Below are positions 17,912 to 27,056 of a stretch of 64,000 nucleotides of DNA, piece by piece (the first letter of the stretch is position 1; each line of letters begins with the position of its first letter). This DNA comes from Flavobacterium sharifuzzamanii (lineage in GTDB: Bacteria; Bacteroidota; Bacteroidia; Flavobacteriales; Flavobacteriaceae). The stretch covers positions 55,373-119,372 of the forward strand of contig NZ_QJGZ01000030.1 of NCBI RefSeq assembly GCF_003254585.1, in the 5' to 3' direction. The notes below the pieces were generated by a model that worked only from the letters and a program-made list of their open reading frames with translations, was not told the DNA's origin and did not search any database. Both the position numbers and the translations under genes were made by a program.

Positions 17912-20210
17912 TCATAGAATTATATATTTAAAGTATATCGTGCTGCTTTCCTTGTTTTTTGTTTTAGGATGCAGTAATACGAAATACCTTCCTGATGGAG
18001 AGTTGCTTTATACAGGCGGTTCTGTTACGATAAAAGATTCGATTATGAAAAAGAAAGATCGAAAAGCACTGGAAACAGAATTGGAAGGTTTATTGCGACC
18101 AAAACCAAACAAACAGATTTTTGGATTGAGGCCTAAACTTTTGATATACAATTTGGCCGGACAACCTAAAAAAGACAAAGGAACAAGATATTGGCTTCGT
18201 AATAAAGTTGGAGAACCGCCAGTACTTTTCAGTAAAGTTGATTTGGATTATAATGCTTCAGTTTTACGAAATTTTACAGAAAACAGAGGATATTTTAAAA
18301 CCCGTGTAAGTGCCGATTCGACTGTTCGAAATAAAAGAGTGACGGCCGAATATACGGTTACGCCTAGGAAACAATACATTATAAAAAGCGTTACATTTCC
18401 AGATGATTCTTTAAAAATGTCAAAAATTATAGCGAAAAGCCATAAAAGAAGTCTCCTGAAAGTTGGAAATCCGTACGATTTGGATGTGATAAAAGCGGAA
18501 AGAGAAAGGATCGATGCCAGGTTAAAAGAAAAAGGTTATTTCTATTTTAATCCAGATTATATTCTGGCAAAAGTAGACAGCAGTAAAGGCGATCATGAAG
18601 TGCGAATAAGATTGGTTATAAAAGACGATACGCCTATAAAAGCTTTGACATCGTATAAAATAGATAAAATCTTTGTATATCCTAATTATTCTCTAACGAA
18701 TGATAGTGCGGTTTACAGAAAAAGAAATATCACGCAATACAAAGATCTCACTATAATTGACACGACAGATACTTTCAAGCCAAGGATTTACGATCGAACG
18801 ATTTATTTCAAAAAAGGAGATGTTTACAATCGAAAAGATCATAACCTAACTTTAAACCGATTTGTAAATCTGGGAACTTTCAGTTTTGTAAAGAACGAAT
18901 TTAAACCATCAGATTCTATTCCGAATGCTTTAGATTCATATTATTTCCTGACACTTTTACCTAAAAAGTTTATTCGTGTTGAAGTGATTGGAAAAACTAA
19001 TTCTGCGAGTTATACCGGTACAGAATTAAATTTAAACTGGAACAATCGTAATTTTTTAAAGGGAGCTGAATTGTTTACGGCTTCTGTTTTTGGTGGCGCC
19101 GATTTTCAGTTGGGAGGAACTAATAAAGGAAAAAATATTTATAAACTTGGAGGTGAAGTTAGTTTAACTTGGCCAAGATTTATAACGCCTTTTCATATTG
19201 AAGGAAATAGCGAGTATGTGCCAAGAACCAAAGCAACTTTGCGTTACGAGTATCAAAAAAGAACGCAACTGTATGCTTTGAATTCTTTTAATACTTCTTT
19301 TGGTTACATGTGGAAAGAAAACATTCGTAAAGAACATCAATTGAATGTAATAGATGTGACTTATGTAAGTCCGAACCATGTAACGCCAGAATATATGGAA
19401 GACATTAAAACTGATCCAGCATTAGGAAAAGTAATTGAAAAGCAGCTGGTTTTTGGACCAACTTACAATTATACCTATACCAATACCATGCAGAAGCGTA
19501 AAAAGAATACAATCTATTTTAATGGTGAATTGGATTTGGCTGGAAATTTAACAGGGGCGCTTACTGGAGCCAATATTAAGAAAAATGATACGATAAAAAT
19601 ATTTGACGTCCCATTTAGCCAATATGTCAAAATCAGATCCGATTTCAGGCATTATTTAAAATTGGGAAAGGAAAGTGAATTAGCCAGCAGATTGATTGTT
19701 GGGGCAGGATTTGCCTATGGAAATTCGAATACGCTTCCAGCATCCAAACAATTTGTGGTAGGAGGAACCAATAGTATTAGAGCTTTTAGAGCACGAACTT
19801 TAGGGCCGGGAAGTTATGTTATTCCGCCAAATACAAGCGATAATTATACACCCGATCAATCAGCCGATTTAAAGCTGGAATTTAACACCGAATATCGTGC
19901 AAAACTTTTCAGTATTGTAAGAGGCGCAGTTTTTCTTGATGCTGGTAATATTTGGTTGTTACACGCTGATCCGAACAAACCGGGAGCAGAAATCTCAAAA
20001 GATTTTATGAAAGAGATAGCTGTTGGAGCAGGAGCAGGTTTACGTTTCGATTTATCCTTCTTGATTTTAAGAACCGATTTAGCCATTCCACTTAGAAATC
20101 CTGCTTTACCAGATGGACAACGTTGGGTGATTGATGATATTAATTTTGGAAGCAGTTCTTGGAGAAAAGACAATCTAATTTTGAATATTGCAATTGGATA
20201 TCCATTTTAA
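17895..20210 (+). CDS. tamL: Omp85-family outer-membrane lipoprotein, TamA/TamL type
   Basis: A 771-residue protein. I use the ATG at 17895; an in-frame TTG lies 9 bp upstream. Unlike classical TamA it carries a lipoprotein signal (lipobox LGC at about residue 26, then SNTKYLPDGE), the mark of the Bacteroidota variant TamL. POTRA-like repeats fill roughly residues 30-430, with a 16-strand-type barrel behind. The Omp85 motif region is visible as VVGGTNSIRAFRARTLGPGSY, shortened here to its core GGTNSIRAFR, and the chain ends in the usual aromatic residue (AIGYPF). It overlaps tamB, so the two form one assembly machine. Confidence 0.88.
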   Translation: MSKRHNHRIIYLKYIVLLSLFFVLGCSNTKYLPDGELLYTGGSVTIKDSIMKKKDRKALETELEGLLRPKPNKQIFGLRPKLLIYNLAGQPKKDKGTRYWLRNKVGEPPVLFSKVDLDYNASVLRNFTENRGYFKTRVSADSTVRNKRVTAEYTVTPRKQYIIKSVTFPDDSLKMSKIIAKSHKRSLLKVGNPYDLDVIKAERERIDARLKEKGYFYFNPDYILAKVDSSKGDHEVRIRLVIKDDTPIKALTSYKIDKIFVYPNYSLTNDSAVYRKRNITQYKDLTIIDTTDTFKPRIYDRTIYFKKGDVYNRKDHNLTLNRFVNLGTFSFVKNEFKPSDSIPNALDSYYFLTLLPKKFIRVEVIGKTNSASYTGTELNLNWNNRNFLKGAELFTASVFGGADFQLGGTNKGKNIYKLGGEVSLTWPRFITPFHIEGNSEYVPRTKATLRYEYQKRTQLYALNSFNTSFGYMWKENIRKEHQLNVIDVTYVSPNHVTPEYMEDIKTDPALGKVIEKQLVFGPTYNYTYTNTMQKRKKNTIYFNGELDLAGNLTGALTGANIKKNDTIKIFDVPFSQYVKIRSDFRHYLKLGKESELASRLIVGAGFAYGNSNTLPASKQFVVGGTNSIRAFRARTLGPGSYVIPPNTSDNYTPDQSADLKLEFNTEYRAKLFSIVRGAVFLDAGNIWLLHADPNKPGAEISKDFMKEIAVGAGAGLRFDLSFLILRTDLAIPLRNPALPDGQRWVIDDINFGSSSWRKDNLILNIAIGYPF

Positions 20211-20241
20211 ATTTATTTGCCGGGGTCGATTAGCCACGACT

Positions 20242-20267
20242 CGAGCGATAGCGAACAGGCGAAGCAA
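20242..20267. repeat. 26-bp repeat, inverted copy at 21261-21286
   Basis: The segment with core GCGATAGCGAACAGGCGAAG is found again, perfectly inverted, at 21261-21286. The two copies bracket the DUF4230 gene. The second copy is internal to a larger repeat (21180-21310), so this one is probably a remnant of the same element. The rest of 20211-20431 is AT-rich with a second short fragment (ATTCGTGAATTCGTGGC near 20368) and shows no gene. Confidence 0.75.
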
Positions 20268-20431
20268 TTCACAAATTATTTTTAATCTGTTGATTAGCTA
20301 GGCCGAATTTTTCGAATTTGATTTGTGAAATTCTTCCATATTTTAAACCCAAAGGAATTAGCGAAAATTCGTGAATTCGTGGCAAAAAAAACTAAAAAAA
20401 GGAGTAAATTGGTCTAAAATATTTTAGAGGA

Positions 20432-21061
20432 ATGCAAAACTTGATCAAAAGAATTATAGGTGTTGGAGTTATCGTTTTAATAATTGTTCTGGGATTTAAA
20501 TATTGCCAGTTTAAGAAAGACGACGACTCAGATATTCAGTACAATACCAATTTAATTCAGCAGCAGATTCTTAACGTTGGGAAATTAGTTGTTACCGAAG
20601 GGCATTTTTCAGAAGTCATTACCTATAAAAATCAGCAGAAGTATTTGATGGACATGATTTCTTTTGAGAAAAAAGCACTTATTGTGGTCAATGCAAATGT
20701 GACTGTAGCTTACGATTTGCATCAAATGAAATATGATATTGATGAAAAAAACAAAACCATTACGATTTTAAATATTCCGAAAGAAGAAATTACTATAAAT
20801 CCAGATATTCAGTTTTATGATGTTGAACAAAGCAAACTGAATCCGTTTACAGGCGATGATTACAATAAAATCAATAAATCTGTAAAAGCTAATTTGGCTA
20901 AGAAAATCGAAAATTCTACTCTAAAAACCAACGCCCAAAATAGACTTATAAGTGAATTGTCTAAGATTTTAATCATGACCAATTCAATGGGTTGGAAACT
21001 ACAGTACAACGGAAAAACTATTGAATCTGAAACAGAATTGACTCAGGATTTGAAATTGTAA
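20432..21061 (+). CDS. DUF4230-domain membrane-anchored protein
   Basis: A 209-residue protein with one N-terminal hydrophobic segment (about residues 7-24) and a soluble body. The body matches DUF4230 as I know it: VGKLVVTEGHFSEVITY near the start, then ALIVVNANVTVAYDL and a helical C-terminus. The anchor places the body outside the cytoplasmic membrane. The domain has no established function. Both sides are occupied by dispersed repeats, with no operon partner. Confidence 0.75.
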   Translation: MQNLIKRIIGVGVIVLIIVLGFKYCQFKKDDDSDIQYNTNLIQQQILNVGKLVVTEGHFSEVITYKNQQKYLMDMISFEKKALIVVNANVTVAYDLHQMKYDIDEKNKTITILNIPKEEITINPDIQFYDVEQSKLNPFTGDDYNKINKSVKANLAKKIENSTLKTNAQNRLISELSKILIMTNSMGWKLQYNGKTIESETELTQDLKL

Positions 21062-21099
21062 GATGAGGTTCAAAGAGGCAAAGGAACATAGTAGCAAAG

Positions 21100-21135
21100 T
21101 TTTTTTGCCACAGATTAAAGGATTAAAATGATTTA
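21100..21135. repeat. Dispersed repeat, partial copy
   Basis: The stretch starting TTTTTTTGCCACAGATTAAA and continuing to about 21135 matches 28319-28356 over some 35 bases with only small differences. Here only one arm is present; the copy near ilvA is a complete inverted repeat. Confidence 0.7.
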
Positions 21136-21179
21136 GCACCAAATTCTTGGATAGTTTTCACAAACAGACTTTCCACAAT

Positions 21180-21310
21180 TTTGTCATTTCGACGAAGGAG
21201 AAATCTCCACGAGAAGCTCGACAAAGATTGGTTTTTCGTTGCGGAGTTACTTGCGGAGATTTGCTTCGCCTGTTCGCTATCGCTCGGGTCTCCTTCGTCG
21301 AAATGACAAA
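21180..21310. repeat. 131-bp palindromic element with 22-bp perfect terminal inverted repeats
   Basis: The termini 21180-21201 and 21289-21310 are perfect inverted copies (core GTCATTTCGACGAAGGAG). The middle holds GAAATCTCC and the GCGATAGCGAACAGGC block shared with 20242-20267. There is no transposase and no open frame of note, which fits a small non-autonomous element of a kind common between genes in Flavobacterium. No target-site duplication is obvious by eye. Confidence 0.75.
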
Positions 21311-21345
21311 CGGTACGTTTTACTTAGTAAAAAAAACTTCGCGTC

Positions 21346-23109
21346 TTAGTGCCTTTGTGGCAAATTATCAAAAATCAAATCCAATCCTCCAGAAATTAAA
21401 TGTGCAATTTCAGGACGTTTTTCTTTCAATTGATCTAAATAAACCAAAACTTCCTGTAAAAGCTGTTTCTCGTCTGAATCCTTCAAAAGCTCAGCAATTT
21501 CAACTGACAATAACCAATCGTTTGAATGGTTATTTTTAAGCTTTTCAAAAACAGCTTGAAGTTCTGTTTTAGAAGATTTATTAGTTCTGATTTCGCGAAC
21601 AGTTGCATATAAATGTTCCAATTCATCACGCTTTTCAGTATGTTTTGCTTTGATCGTTTTAGTTGAAGGAACAATATTGATCAAGTCAAAACTATTTACA
21701 TCGGCTGGGCCAGAGAAAGCAGAAATCACTTTTTTGCCAATTGCCATATCATAGTTACCCCATTCAGGTTGAAACAAAATAGTTTCTCCATGAGTTACGG
21801 TGCAATTTCTAAAACTGATTAAAATAATTTCTCCGTGAAGATTTCTAGAACCCGTAATAATTTCACCTTCAACAATAATATTGCCTTCAAATTCAAGTTT
21901 TACGGTTTCGTTCTCTACAATACTATAAGCTTGTAAATCTTTCGGACTCATATCTTCAATCGCTAAATTGAAACCTTTCAGCTTCCCAATCGGACTTCCA
22001 AATCCATGTGGATGAGTTAATGTTCCGTGACCGACTAATTCTTTTTCGCGGTAAGCCAAAGCTGTTTTTCCTGTAGTTTGAATGTAGACAGGTTTTCCTT
22101 CTTCTTCAATAACATTCGTGAAAACTCCTGAAATCTGTAAACCTGTACTTAATTCAATAGTTCCCAAAGCATTTGATTGAATCAGTTTTTTAATTCCAGA
22201 AAGACCTCCAGTTCGCAGAGCCATTTTATTGGCAAATTCTTCCAGAACTAAACTTAAATAAGAAAAATTAGGAGTTACATAGAGCTGTGGCTGTAACTGC
22301 GTAATATCAAAATTCTGATTCGTAGCTGAAATATCATAAGGAATTTTCTTTACATTATCGGTCATACAGTGGGCGCTTTCGCCAATCGAAGAAAGTAATC
22401 CGGCACCATATATTTTCGGATTTTCAACAGTTCCAATCAAGCCATATTCAACAGTCCACCAATGTAGATTTCTAATTTGCGCCATTTCAGACAATTCGCC
22501 CATATCATTCTGCAAATCGGCAACTGCTTTTTCAGCTTCGTCGATTTTTTCTTGCGGAGTATCTTCGGCTTCTTTTAAAATAGAAAGCAGACGAATGGCT
22601 TCATACATTTGATAATCTTTGTGAGAAGAAATCGCTTTACATCCAATTTCGCCAAAACGTCTTAAATATTCCGCATATTCAGGATTTGCAATAATAGGAG
22701 CGTGGCCAGCACCTTCGTGAATAATATCTGGAGCAGGAGTATATTCAATATGTTCCAATTGTCTAATATCAGACGCAATAACTAGAACATTGTAAGCCTG
22801 AAATTCCATAAAAGCATTTGGCGGAATAAATCCGTCAACGGCAACTGCTGCCCAGCCAATTTCGCTAAGGATTCGATTCATGCCGTACATGCTCGGAATC
22901 GAATCGATTTCGATACCAGTTTTACGTAAACCTTCTAGATAAGAATCGTGAGCAACTTTAGAAAGATAATCTACATTTTTGCGCATTACATATCGCCAAA
23001 CCGCCTGATTGATAGGAGTGTAATCGCTATAATCTTGAGGTTTAATAAATTGCTGTAAATGTTTAGGCAATCGCTCTAATAACGGATTGGTTTCAATGTT
23101 TGGATTCAT
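21346..23109 (-). CDS. Aromatic amino acid (phenylalanine-type) hydroxylase
   Basis: A 587-residue pterin-dependent monooxygenase. The iron ligands are intact: H131 and H136 in HEGAGH, and E221 in HWWTVEYGL. The expected reaction is hydroxylation of phenylalanine, or a related aromatic residue, using tetrahydropterin and oxygen in the cytoplasm. The catalytic core ends near residue 310. The remaining 270 or so residues have no motif I recognise, making it about twice the size of the proteobacterial enzyme; this long form is known in Bacteroidota. The last codons and stop lie inside a repeat-like sequence (GTCTTAGTGCCTTTGTGGC on the plus strand). Substrate choice between Phe and Trp is not decided by what I can see. 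Confidence 0.88.
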   Translation of the reverse strand: MNPNIETNPLLERLPKHLQQFIKPQDYSDYTPINQAVWRYVMRKNVDYLSKVAHDSYLEGLRKTGIEIDSIPSMYGMNRILSEIGWAAVAVDGFIPPNAFMEFQAYNVLVIASDIRQLEHIEYTPAPDIIHEGAGHAPIIANPEYAEYLRRFGEIGCKAISSHKDYQMYEAIRLLSILKEAEDTPQEKIDEAEKAVADLQNDMGELSEMAQIRNLHWWTVEYGLIGTVENPKIYGAGLLSSIGESAHCMTDNVKKIPYDISATNQNFDITQLQPQLYVTPNFSYLSLVLEEFANKMALRTGGLSGIKKLIQSNALGTIELSTGLQISGVFTNVIEEEGKPVYIQTTGKTALAYREKELVGHGTLTHPHGFGSPIGKLKGFNLAIEDMSPKDLQAYSIVENETVKLEFEGNIIVEGEIITGSRNLHGEIILISFRNCTVTHGETILFQPEWGNYDMAIGKKVISAFSGPADVNSFDLINIVPSTKTIKAKHTEKRDELEHLYATVREIRTNKSSKTELQAVFEKLKNNHSNDWLLSVEIAELLKDSDEKQLLQEVLVYLDQLKEKRPEIAHLISGGLDLIFDNLPQRH

Positions 23110-23246
23110 TTCGAAAACGTTGTAGATTAAAATGTAAAATTACGAATTTATGGCTCGATTTTTTATCATCCATCACAAAATTTTTATTTGAAATTGACTT
23201 TTATTGCATTTTTATAGATTTTGCAAAGCTGTAAATAAATGGAATT

Positions 23247-23693
23247 TTAGCAGTCATTATTTTCATAATTCACTTTCTCCATTGTTTTTTCGAAGTTTTC
23301 AAGTTCTTTTTTAGTCATCGAAGCTTCTTTGAGATCAACTTTTAACTGCTTTTTAGTGTCTGGACTAATCCATATACCAGTGAAAGTATCTCCTAATTTT
23401 TGTAAAATCAAAACACCACTAAATCCTTGTTCAACTAACACAAATTCATTTTCTTTTTTTCTGTTTTGAGTAACATTAAGCTGAATCCAGTTTTTCGATT
23501 TATTCTGACAATACATAGAAGTATACATTAAATCGGCTGTACAAGGATTATCTTCTGTTTTAATGTAAACTGTTATAGGAGTTTTTCCGTCAATAGTTCC
23601 TTTATATAGATTAGAAGCTGAAGTTTGAGATTGTGCTGATAATTGGTTTAAAAATGAGAAACAGATTGCAATAAAGAAAATTACTTTTTTCAT
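23247..23693 (-). CDS. Secreted protein of unknown function
   Basis: A 148-residue protein with a clear signal peptide (MKKVIFFIAICFSFLNQLSAQ, cut to MKKVIFFIAICFSFLN here) ending in SAQ. The mature part contains YKGTIDGKTPITVYI, paired cysteines around PCTADLMYTSMYC, and GTFTG-like GDTFTGIWIS before a Lys/Glu-rich C-terminus. The last residues NDC end in cysteine. I do not recognise a family. The beta-rich content suggests a small periplasmic or extracellular domain. Confidence 0.65.
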   Translation of the reverse strand: MKKVIFFIAICFSFLNQLSAQSQTSASNLYKGTIDGKTPITVYIKTEDNPCTADLMYTSMYCQNKSKNWIQLNVTQNRKKENEFVLVEQGFSGVLILQKLGDTFTGIWISPDTKKQLKVDLKEASMTKKELENFEKTMEKVNYENNDC

Positions 23694-23769
23694 AAATAAA
23701 AGAATATAGATTTGGGTTTAATTCATTTTATCAAATATAAAGTTCTGCTTTTTAATTGAAAGAAATTCT

Positions 23770-24180
23770 TTAAGATTTTTTTATTGTATTTCTCATTTCA
23801 TTTTCTGCATTTCTGAAATACTCAATTTTATGGCTAAACATAAAAGCCATATTGGTAGCACGCATTTTGGCTTCTTCTGTTATTGGCCCAGCAAATTGGG
23901 AATCGATCGTGGAATTAAAAATGGCAATCCAGCGGTCAAAGTGTGTTTTGTCTACCGGTAATTGTTTATGTGGAGGAAAAGGTGTTCCAGAGTAAGCTCT
24001 CACATCAAATAATATTGTCTGCCAAAAATTATACATTTTTTGAAGATGAGGTTCCCAACGATCTTGTAATTTATCATTAAATATCGGCCCAATTAAATCG
24101 TCCTTTTTAACATTAGCATAAAAGCTGTTAACCATTTGCTGAATGTCTTCTATTGTCGAAATATCTTTTAAAGCAGTCAT
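23770..24180 (-). CDS. Group III truncated haemoglobin
   Basis: A 136-residue globin. Landmarks of group III are present: an N-terminal helix with VNSFYANVKKDDLIGPIF, the E-helix region around HLQKMYNFWQTILF, GTPFPPHKQLP, and the proximal histidine in KTHFDRWIAIF. The group binds oxygen or nitric oxide with haem in the cytoplasm, and roles in redox or nitrosative stress are proposed. It is a single gene, next to the secreted 148-residue protein but with its own 76-bp spacer. Confidence 0.9.
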   Translation of the reverse strand: MTALKDISTIEDIQQMVNSFYANVKKDDLIGPIFNDKLQDRWEPHLQKMYNFWQTILFDVRAYSGTPFPPHKQLPVDKTHFDRWIAIFNSTIDSQFAGPITEEAKMRATNMAFMFSHKIEYFRNAENEMRNTIKKS

Positions 24181-24556
24181 TTTATTGTATTTTAAGTAAG
24201 CTGCAAAAATACAATATATCTTTCTTTTACCTTCCTGATAATTGTCATATGCCCTTTAATTGCTAGGCAAATTCACATTTTGTAAGGAATTGTATAGATT
24301 TTTTATTTTATGATGAGTTATTTCGATTTTAATAGGTAAGTTTTTTATGATTTTTAATTTTTTAAAATATTGTTTTTCAGTGTTTTGAAAAACAATAAGA
24401 TGAGTTTTTGTTATATCTGTTTTTTTAATTTGATGTGTATTTGTAAAGTTAAAAAAATGAGAATGTTGTAAAAATACTCATAATATTGTGATGTTTTAAT
24501 AAAATAAAACTGAATAAATAAGAAAAAGCTAATTATCAAGCCAAAACCACAAAAGA
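24181..24556. promoter_or_regulatory. 376-bp upstream region of the GH30 gene with a 12-bp inverted repeat
   Basis: This AT-rich gap separates the divergent haemoglobin and glycosidase genes. Its only clear structure is an inverted repeat with arms TATTGTTTTTCA (24368-24379) and TGAAAAACAATA (24386-24397), separated by six bases. No T-tract directly follows in either direction, so an operator is more likely than a terminator. I see no convincing TAnnTTTG box and no small reading frame. Confidence 0.45.
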
Positions 24557-26974
24557 ATGCACAAAACTACTCAAACACCTACAATTCGGGTAAGTAAAGC
24601 GTTGAAACTATTATGTTGCAGTACGCTTTTATTCATGAACAGCTTAAATGCTCAGACGGTAACTCCGTGGATCACTACAGGAGATCAAACTAAATTATTA
24701 CAGCAGCAAGCAACTGTTAGTTTCGGAACCAATTCGGGAACTAACCCTTCAACTGTAACAGTAAATGCAGGAACGACCTATCAAACTATGGACGGATTCG
24801 GTTATACTCTTACCGAAGGAAGCTGTGAAGTTATTTCTGGAATGGCAGCAACGCAGCAAAACCAATTGTTGAATGATTTATACAATCCGACAACAGGATT
24901 AAATGCAAGTGTAGTTCGTATCAGTATTGGAGCTTCAGATTTAAGCAGTTCTTCTTACAGTTATAACGAAACTTCAGGAGACACCAACATGAACAATTTT
25001 AGTTTGAACGGACCTGATTTAACTTATTTAGTTCCAATCATTAAAAAGATCCAACAGATTAATCCTAACATCAAAATCTTAGCAACGCCTTGGTCTGCAC
25101 CTCGTTGGATGAAAACAAACGGATCTTGGGTTGGAGGAAGTTTGCAAACGCAGTATTATGCTGCTTATGCAAAATACTTCGTAAAATATTTTGATGCAAT
25201 GAAAGCACAAGGTATTAATATTTGGGGAATTACACCGCAAAATGAACCAGAAAATCCAAACAATGAACCAAGTATGCTGATGAATTCTACAGAACAAAAG
25301 AATTTCATCAACCAACAGCTTGGGCCTCAAATGGCAGCTGCGGGATACGGAAACATTAAAATTATTGCTTTTGACCACAATTGCGACAATACAGCATATC
25401 CGATTGATGTTTTAAATAATAGCTCGTATGTTGATGGAGCAGCATTTCACTTGTATTTAGGAAATATATCAGCTATGTCAACGGTAAAAACTCAAACCAA
25501 TAAAAATGTTTATTTTACAGAACAATATACGGGTTCGGGCGGAAGCTTTAGCGGAGATTTTGGCTGGCACATGCAAAACGTTGTTATCGGTAGTACAAAT
25601 AACTGGTCTAAAACAGTTTTAGAATGGAATGCAGCAAACAATTCAAGTTTAGGCCCTCGCACTCCTGGAGGATGCAGTACGTGTTTAGGCGCTATCACGG
25701 TTAATAATAGTACAAGTTATACTAAAAATGTAGCGTATTATATTATTGGTCAGATCTCTAAATATGTGAAACTGGGCGCAGTAAGAATTAATTCTTCAAG
25801 CACAAGCGGAAGTATTTCTTCAGTTGCATTTAAGAACCCTGATGGTTCAACTGCACTTGTAATTTATAACTCAGGCGGATCATCAAATACAATAAAAGTA
25901 GTTTCTGGATCATCAGCATTTAATTATGCAGTTCCAGCATCTTCTGCAGTTACTTTTACGTGGGGAGCATCAAATCCAGTTGCAGTTACAGGAGTTAGCG
26001 TAAGCCCAACTTCAGCAACGCTTACCGCAGGTCAGTCACAGCAATTGACAGCGACAGTTTCTCCTAGCAATGCTACCAATACTGCAGTAAATTGGAGTTC
26101 AAGCAATACATCTGTTGCAACAGTAAACTCAAACGGATTGGTTTCGGCAATTGCTGCAGGAAATGCTACAATTACTGCTACTACTGTTGATGGAGCAAAA
26201 ACTGCAACAAGTGCCATTACCGTAACGGCTGGTTCAACTGGATTTCCTGGATATTACAATATTATTTCGAGAAACAGTAATAAAGGTTTAGATGTTGCAG
26301 ATAATTCGACTACAAGCGGAAGCAGAATTCAGCAGTATGACATTACAAACGGAGGAGGAAGCAACCAAAGATGGAAATTTGTTTCTGATGGAAGCGGGAA
26401 TTATTATATCATTGTAAAATCGACAGGAATGTATTTGGCTGTTGAAAATAACGGAACAGCTGACGGACTGAAAGTACAGCAGAAAACATTCTCATCTTCA
26501 AATGAATTTAAGTGGACAGTTACTAGTCTTGGTACGGGATATTACAAAATTATAAATGTAAATAGCGGTAAATCGCTTGATGTTGAAAATGTTTCTACAG
26601 CAAATGGTGCCAATATTCAAGTTTGGGCTTATACAGGAGGTTTAAATCAGCAATGGCAGTTGGTGCAGGTTGAATCTTCTGCAGCAAAAAGTGCTTTAGC
26701 CACGCAAACACCTGTAGTTGAAAATACAAGCTCAAATGACATGACCATTTTTGTAAATGAAGCAGATGATTCTTTAAAAATTGATACTAATCATGAAGGA
26801 GATGCAGAAGTACAGGTTTTCAATATTACTGGGCAGCCAGTTTTAAAGAAAAACGTAAAATTTGTAAAAGGAAATCAAGCTGAAGTAGAAATTTCTCGAT
26901 TGCCAAAAGGCGTTTACATTGTAAAAGTTAACGATAGCAAAGGTTCTTATTCGAAAAAAATCTTGAAGCAATAA
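24557..26974 (+). CDS. Secreted GH30-family glycoside hydrolase with Ig-like, ricin-B lectin and T9SS sorting domains
   Basis: An 805-residue modular enzyme. An N-terminal signal ends near SLNAQ. The GH30 (beta/alpha)8 domain covers about residues 45-470, with acid/base E230 in TPQNEP and nucleophile E322 in VYFTEQY. Next come a bacterial Ig-like group 2 domain (about 478-560, ATLTAGQSQQLTATVSP), a ricin-B-type carbohydrate-binding trefoil (about 565-705, with QRWKF and QQWQL repeats) and a type A T9SS sorting domain at the end (FNITGQPVLKK, LPKGVYIVKV, SKKILKQ). The enzyme should be secreted and possibly surface-attached. GH30 members cleave beta-1,6-glucan, xylan or glucosylceramide; the exact activity is unresolved. 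Confidence 0.92.
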   Translation: MHKTTQTPTIRVSKALKLLCCSTLLFMNSLNAQTVTPWITTGDQTKLLQQQATVSFGTNSGTNPSTVTVNAGTTYQTMDGFGYTLTEGSCEVISGMAATQQNQLLNDLYNPTTGLNASVVRISIGASDLSSSSYSYNETSGDTNMNNFSLNGPDLTYLVPIIKKIQQINPNIKILATPWSAPRWMKTNGSWVGGSLQTQYYAAYAKYFVKYFDAMKAQGINIWGITPQNEPENPNNEPSMLMNSTEQKNFINQQLGPQMAAAGYGNIKIIAFDHNCDNTAYPIDVLNNSSYVDGAAFHLYLGNISAMSTVKTQTNKNVYFTEQYTGSGGSFSGDFGWHMQNVVIGSTNNWSKTVLEWNAANNSSLGPRTPGGCSTCLGAITVNNSTSYTKNVAYYIIGQISKYVKLGAVRINSSSTSGSISSVAFKNPDGSTALVIYNSGGSSNTIKVVSGSSAFNYAVPASSAVTFTWGASNPVAVTGVSVSPTSATLTAGQSQQLTATVSPSNATNTAVNWSSSNTSVATVNSNGLVSAIAAGNATITATTVDGAKTATSAITVTAGSTGFPGYYNIISRNSNKGLDVADNSTTSGSRIQQYDITNGGGSNQRWKFVSDGSGNYYIIVKSTGMYLAVENNGTADGLKVQQKTFSSSNEFKWTVTSLGTGYYKIINVNSGKSLDVENVSTANGANIQVWAYTGGLNQQWQLVQVESSAAKSALATQTPVVENTSSNDMTIFVNEADDSLKIDTNHEGDAEVQVFNITGQPVLKKNVKFVKGNQAEVEISRLPKGVYIVKVNDSKGSYSKKILKQ

Positions 26975-27017
26975 TTACAATCCACACAATTCAATTAGTA
27001 ATTTGTATTGAATGTGA

Positions 27018-27054
27018 AAAGGCTGTCATCCCATCTGACAGCCTTTGTTTTTTT
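27018..27054. terminator. Terminator between GH30 gene and ilvA
   Basis: AAAGGCTGTCA (27018-27028) pairs perfectly with TGACAGCCTTT (27036-27046), followed on the plus strand by GTTTTTTTC. It serves the GH30 gene well; on the minus strand (ilvA) the U-run is weaker. Confidence 0.85.
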
Positions 27055-27056
27055 CT

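Noticed and set aside
21180..21310. Repeat clusters as a CRISPR array
   Set aside because: The repeats are inverted pairs of different lengths, not regularly spaced direct repeats, and no cas gene is present.
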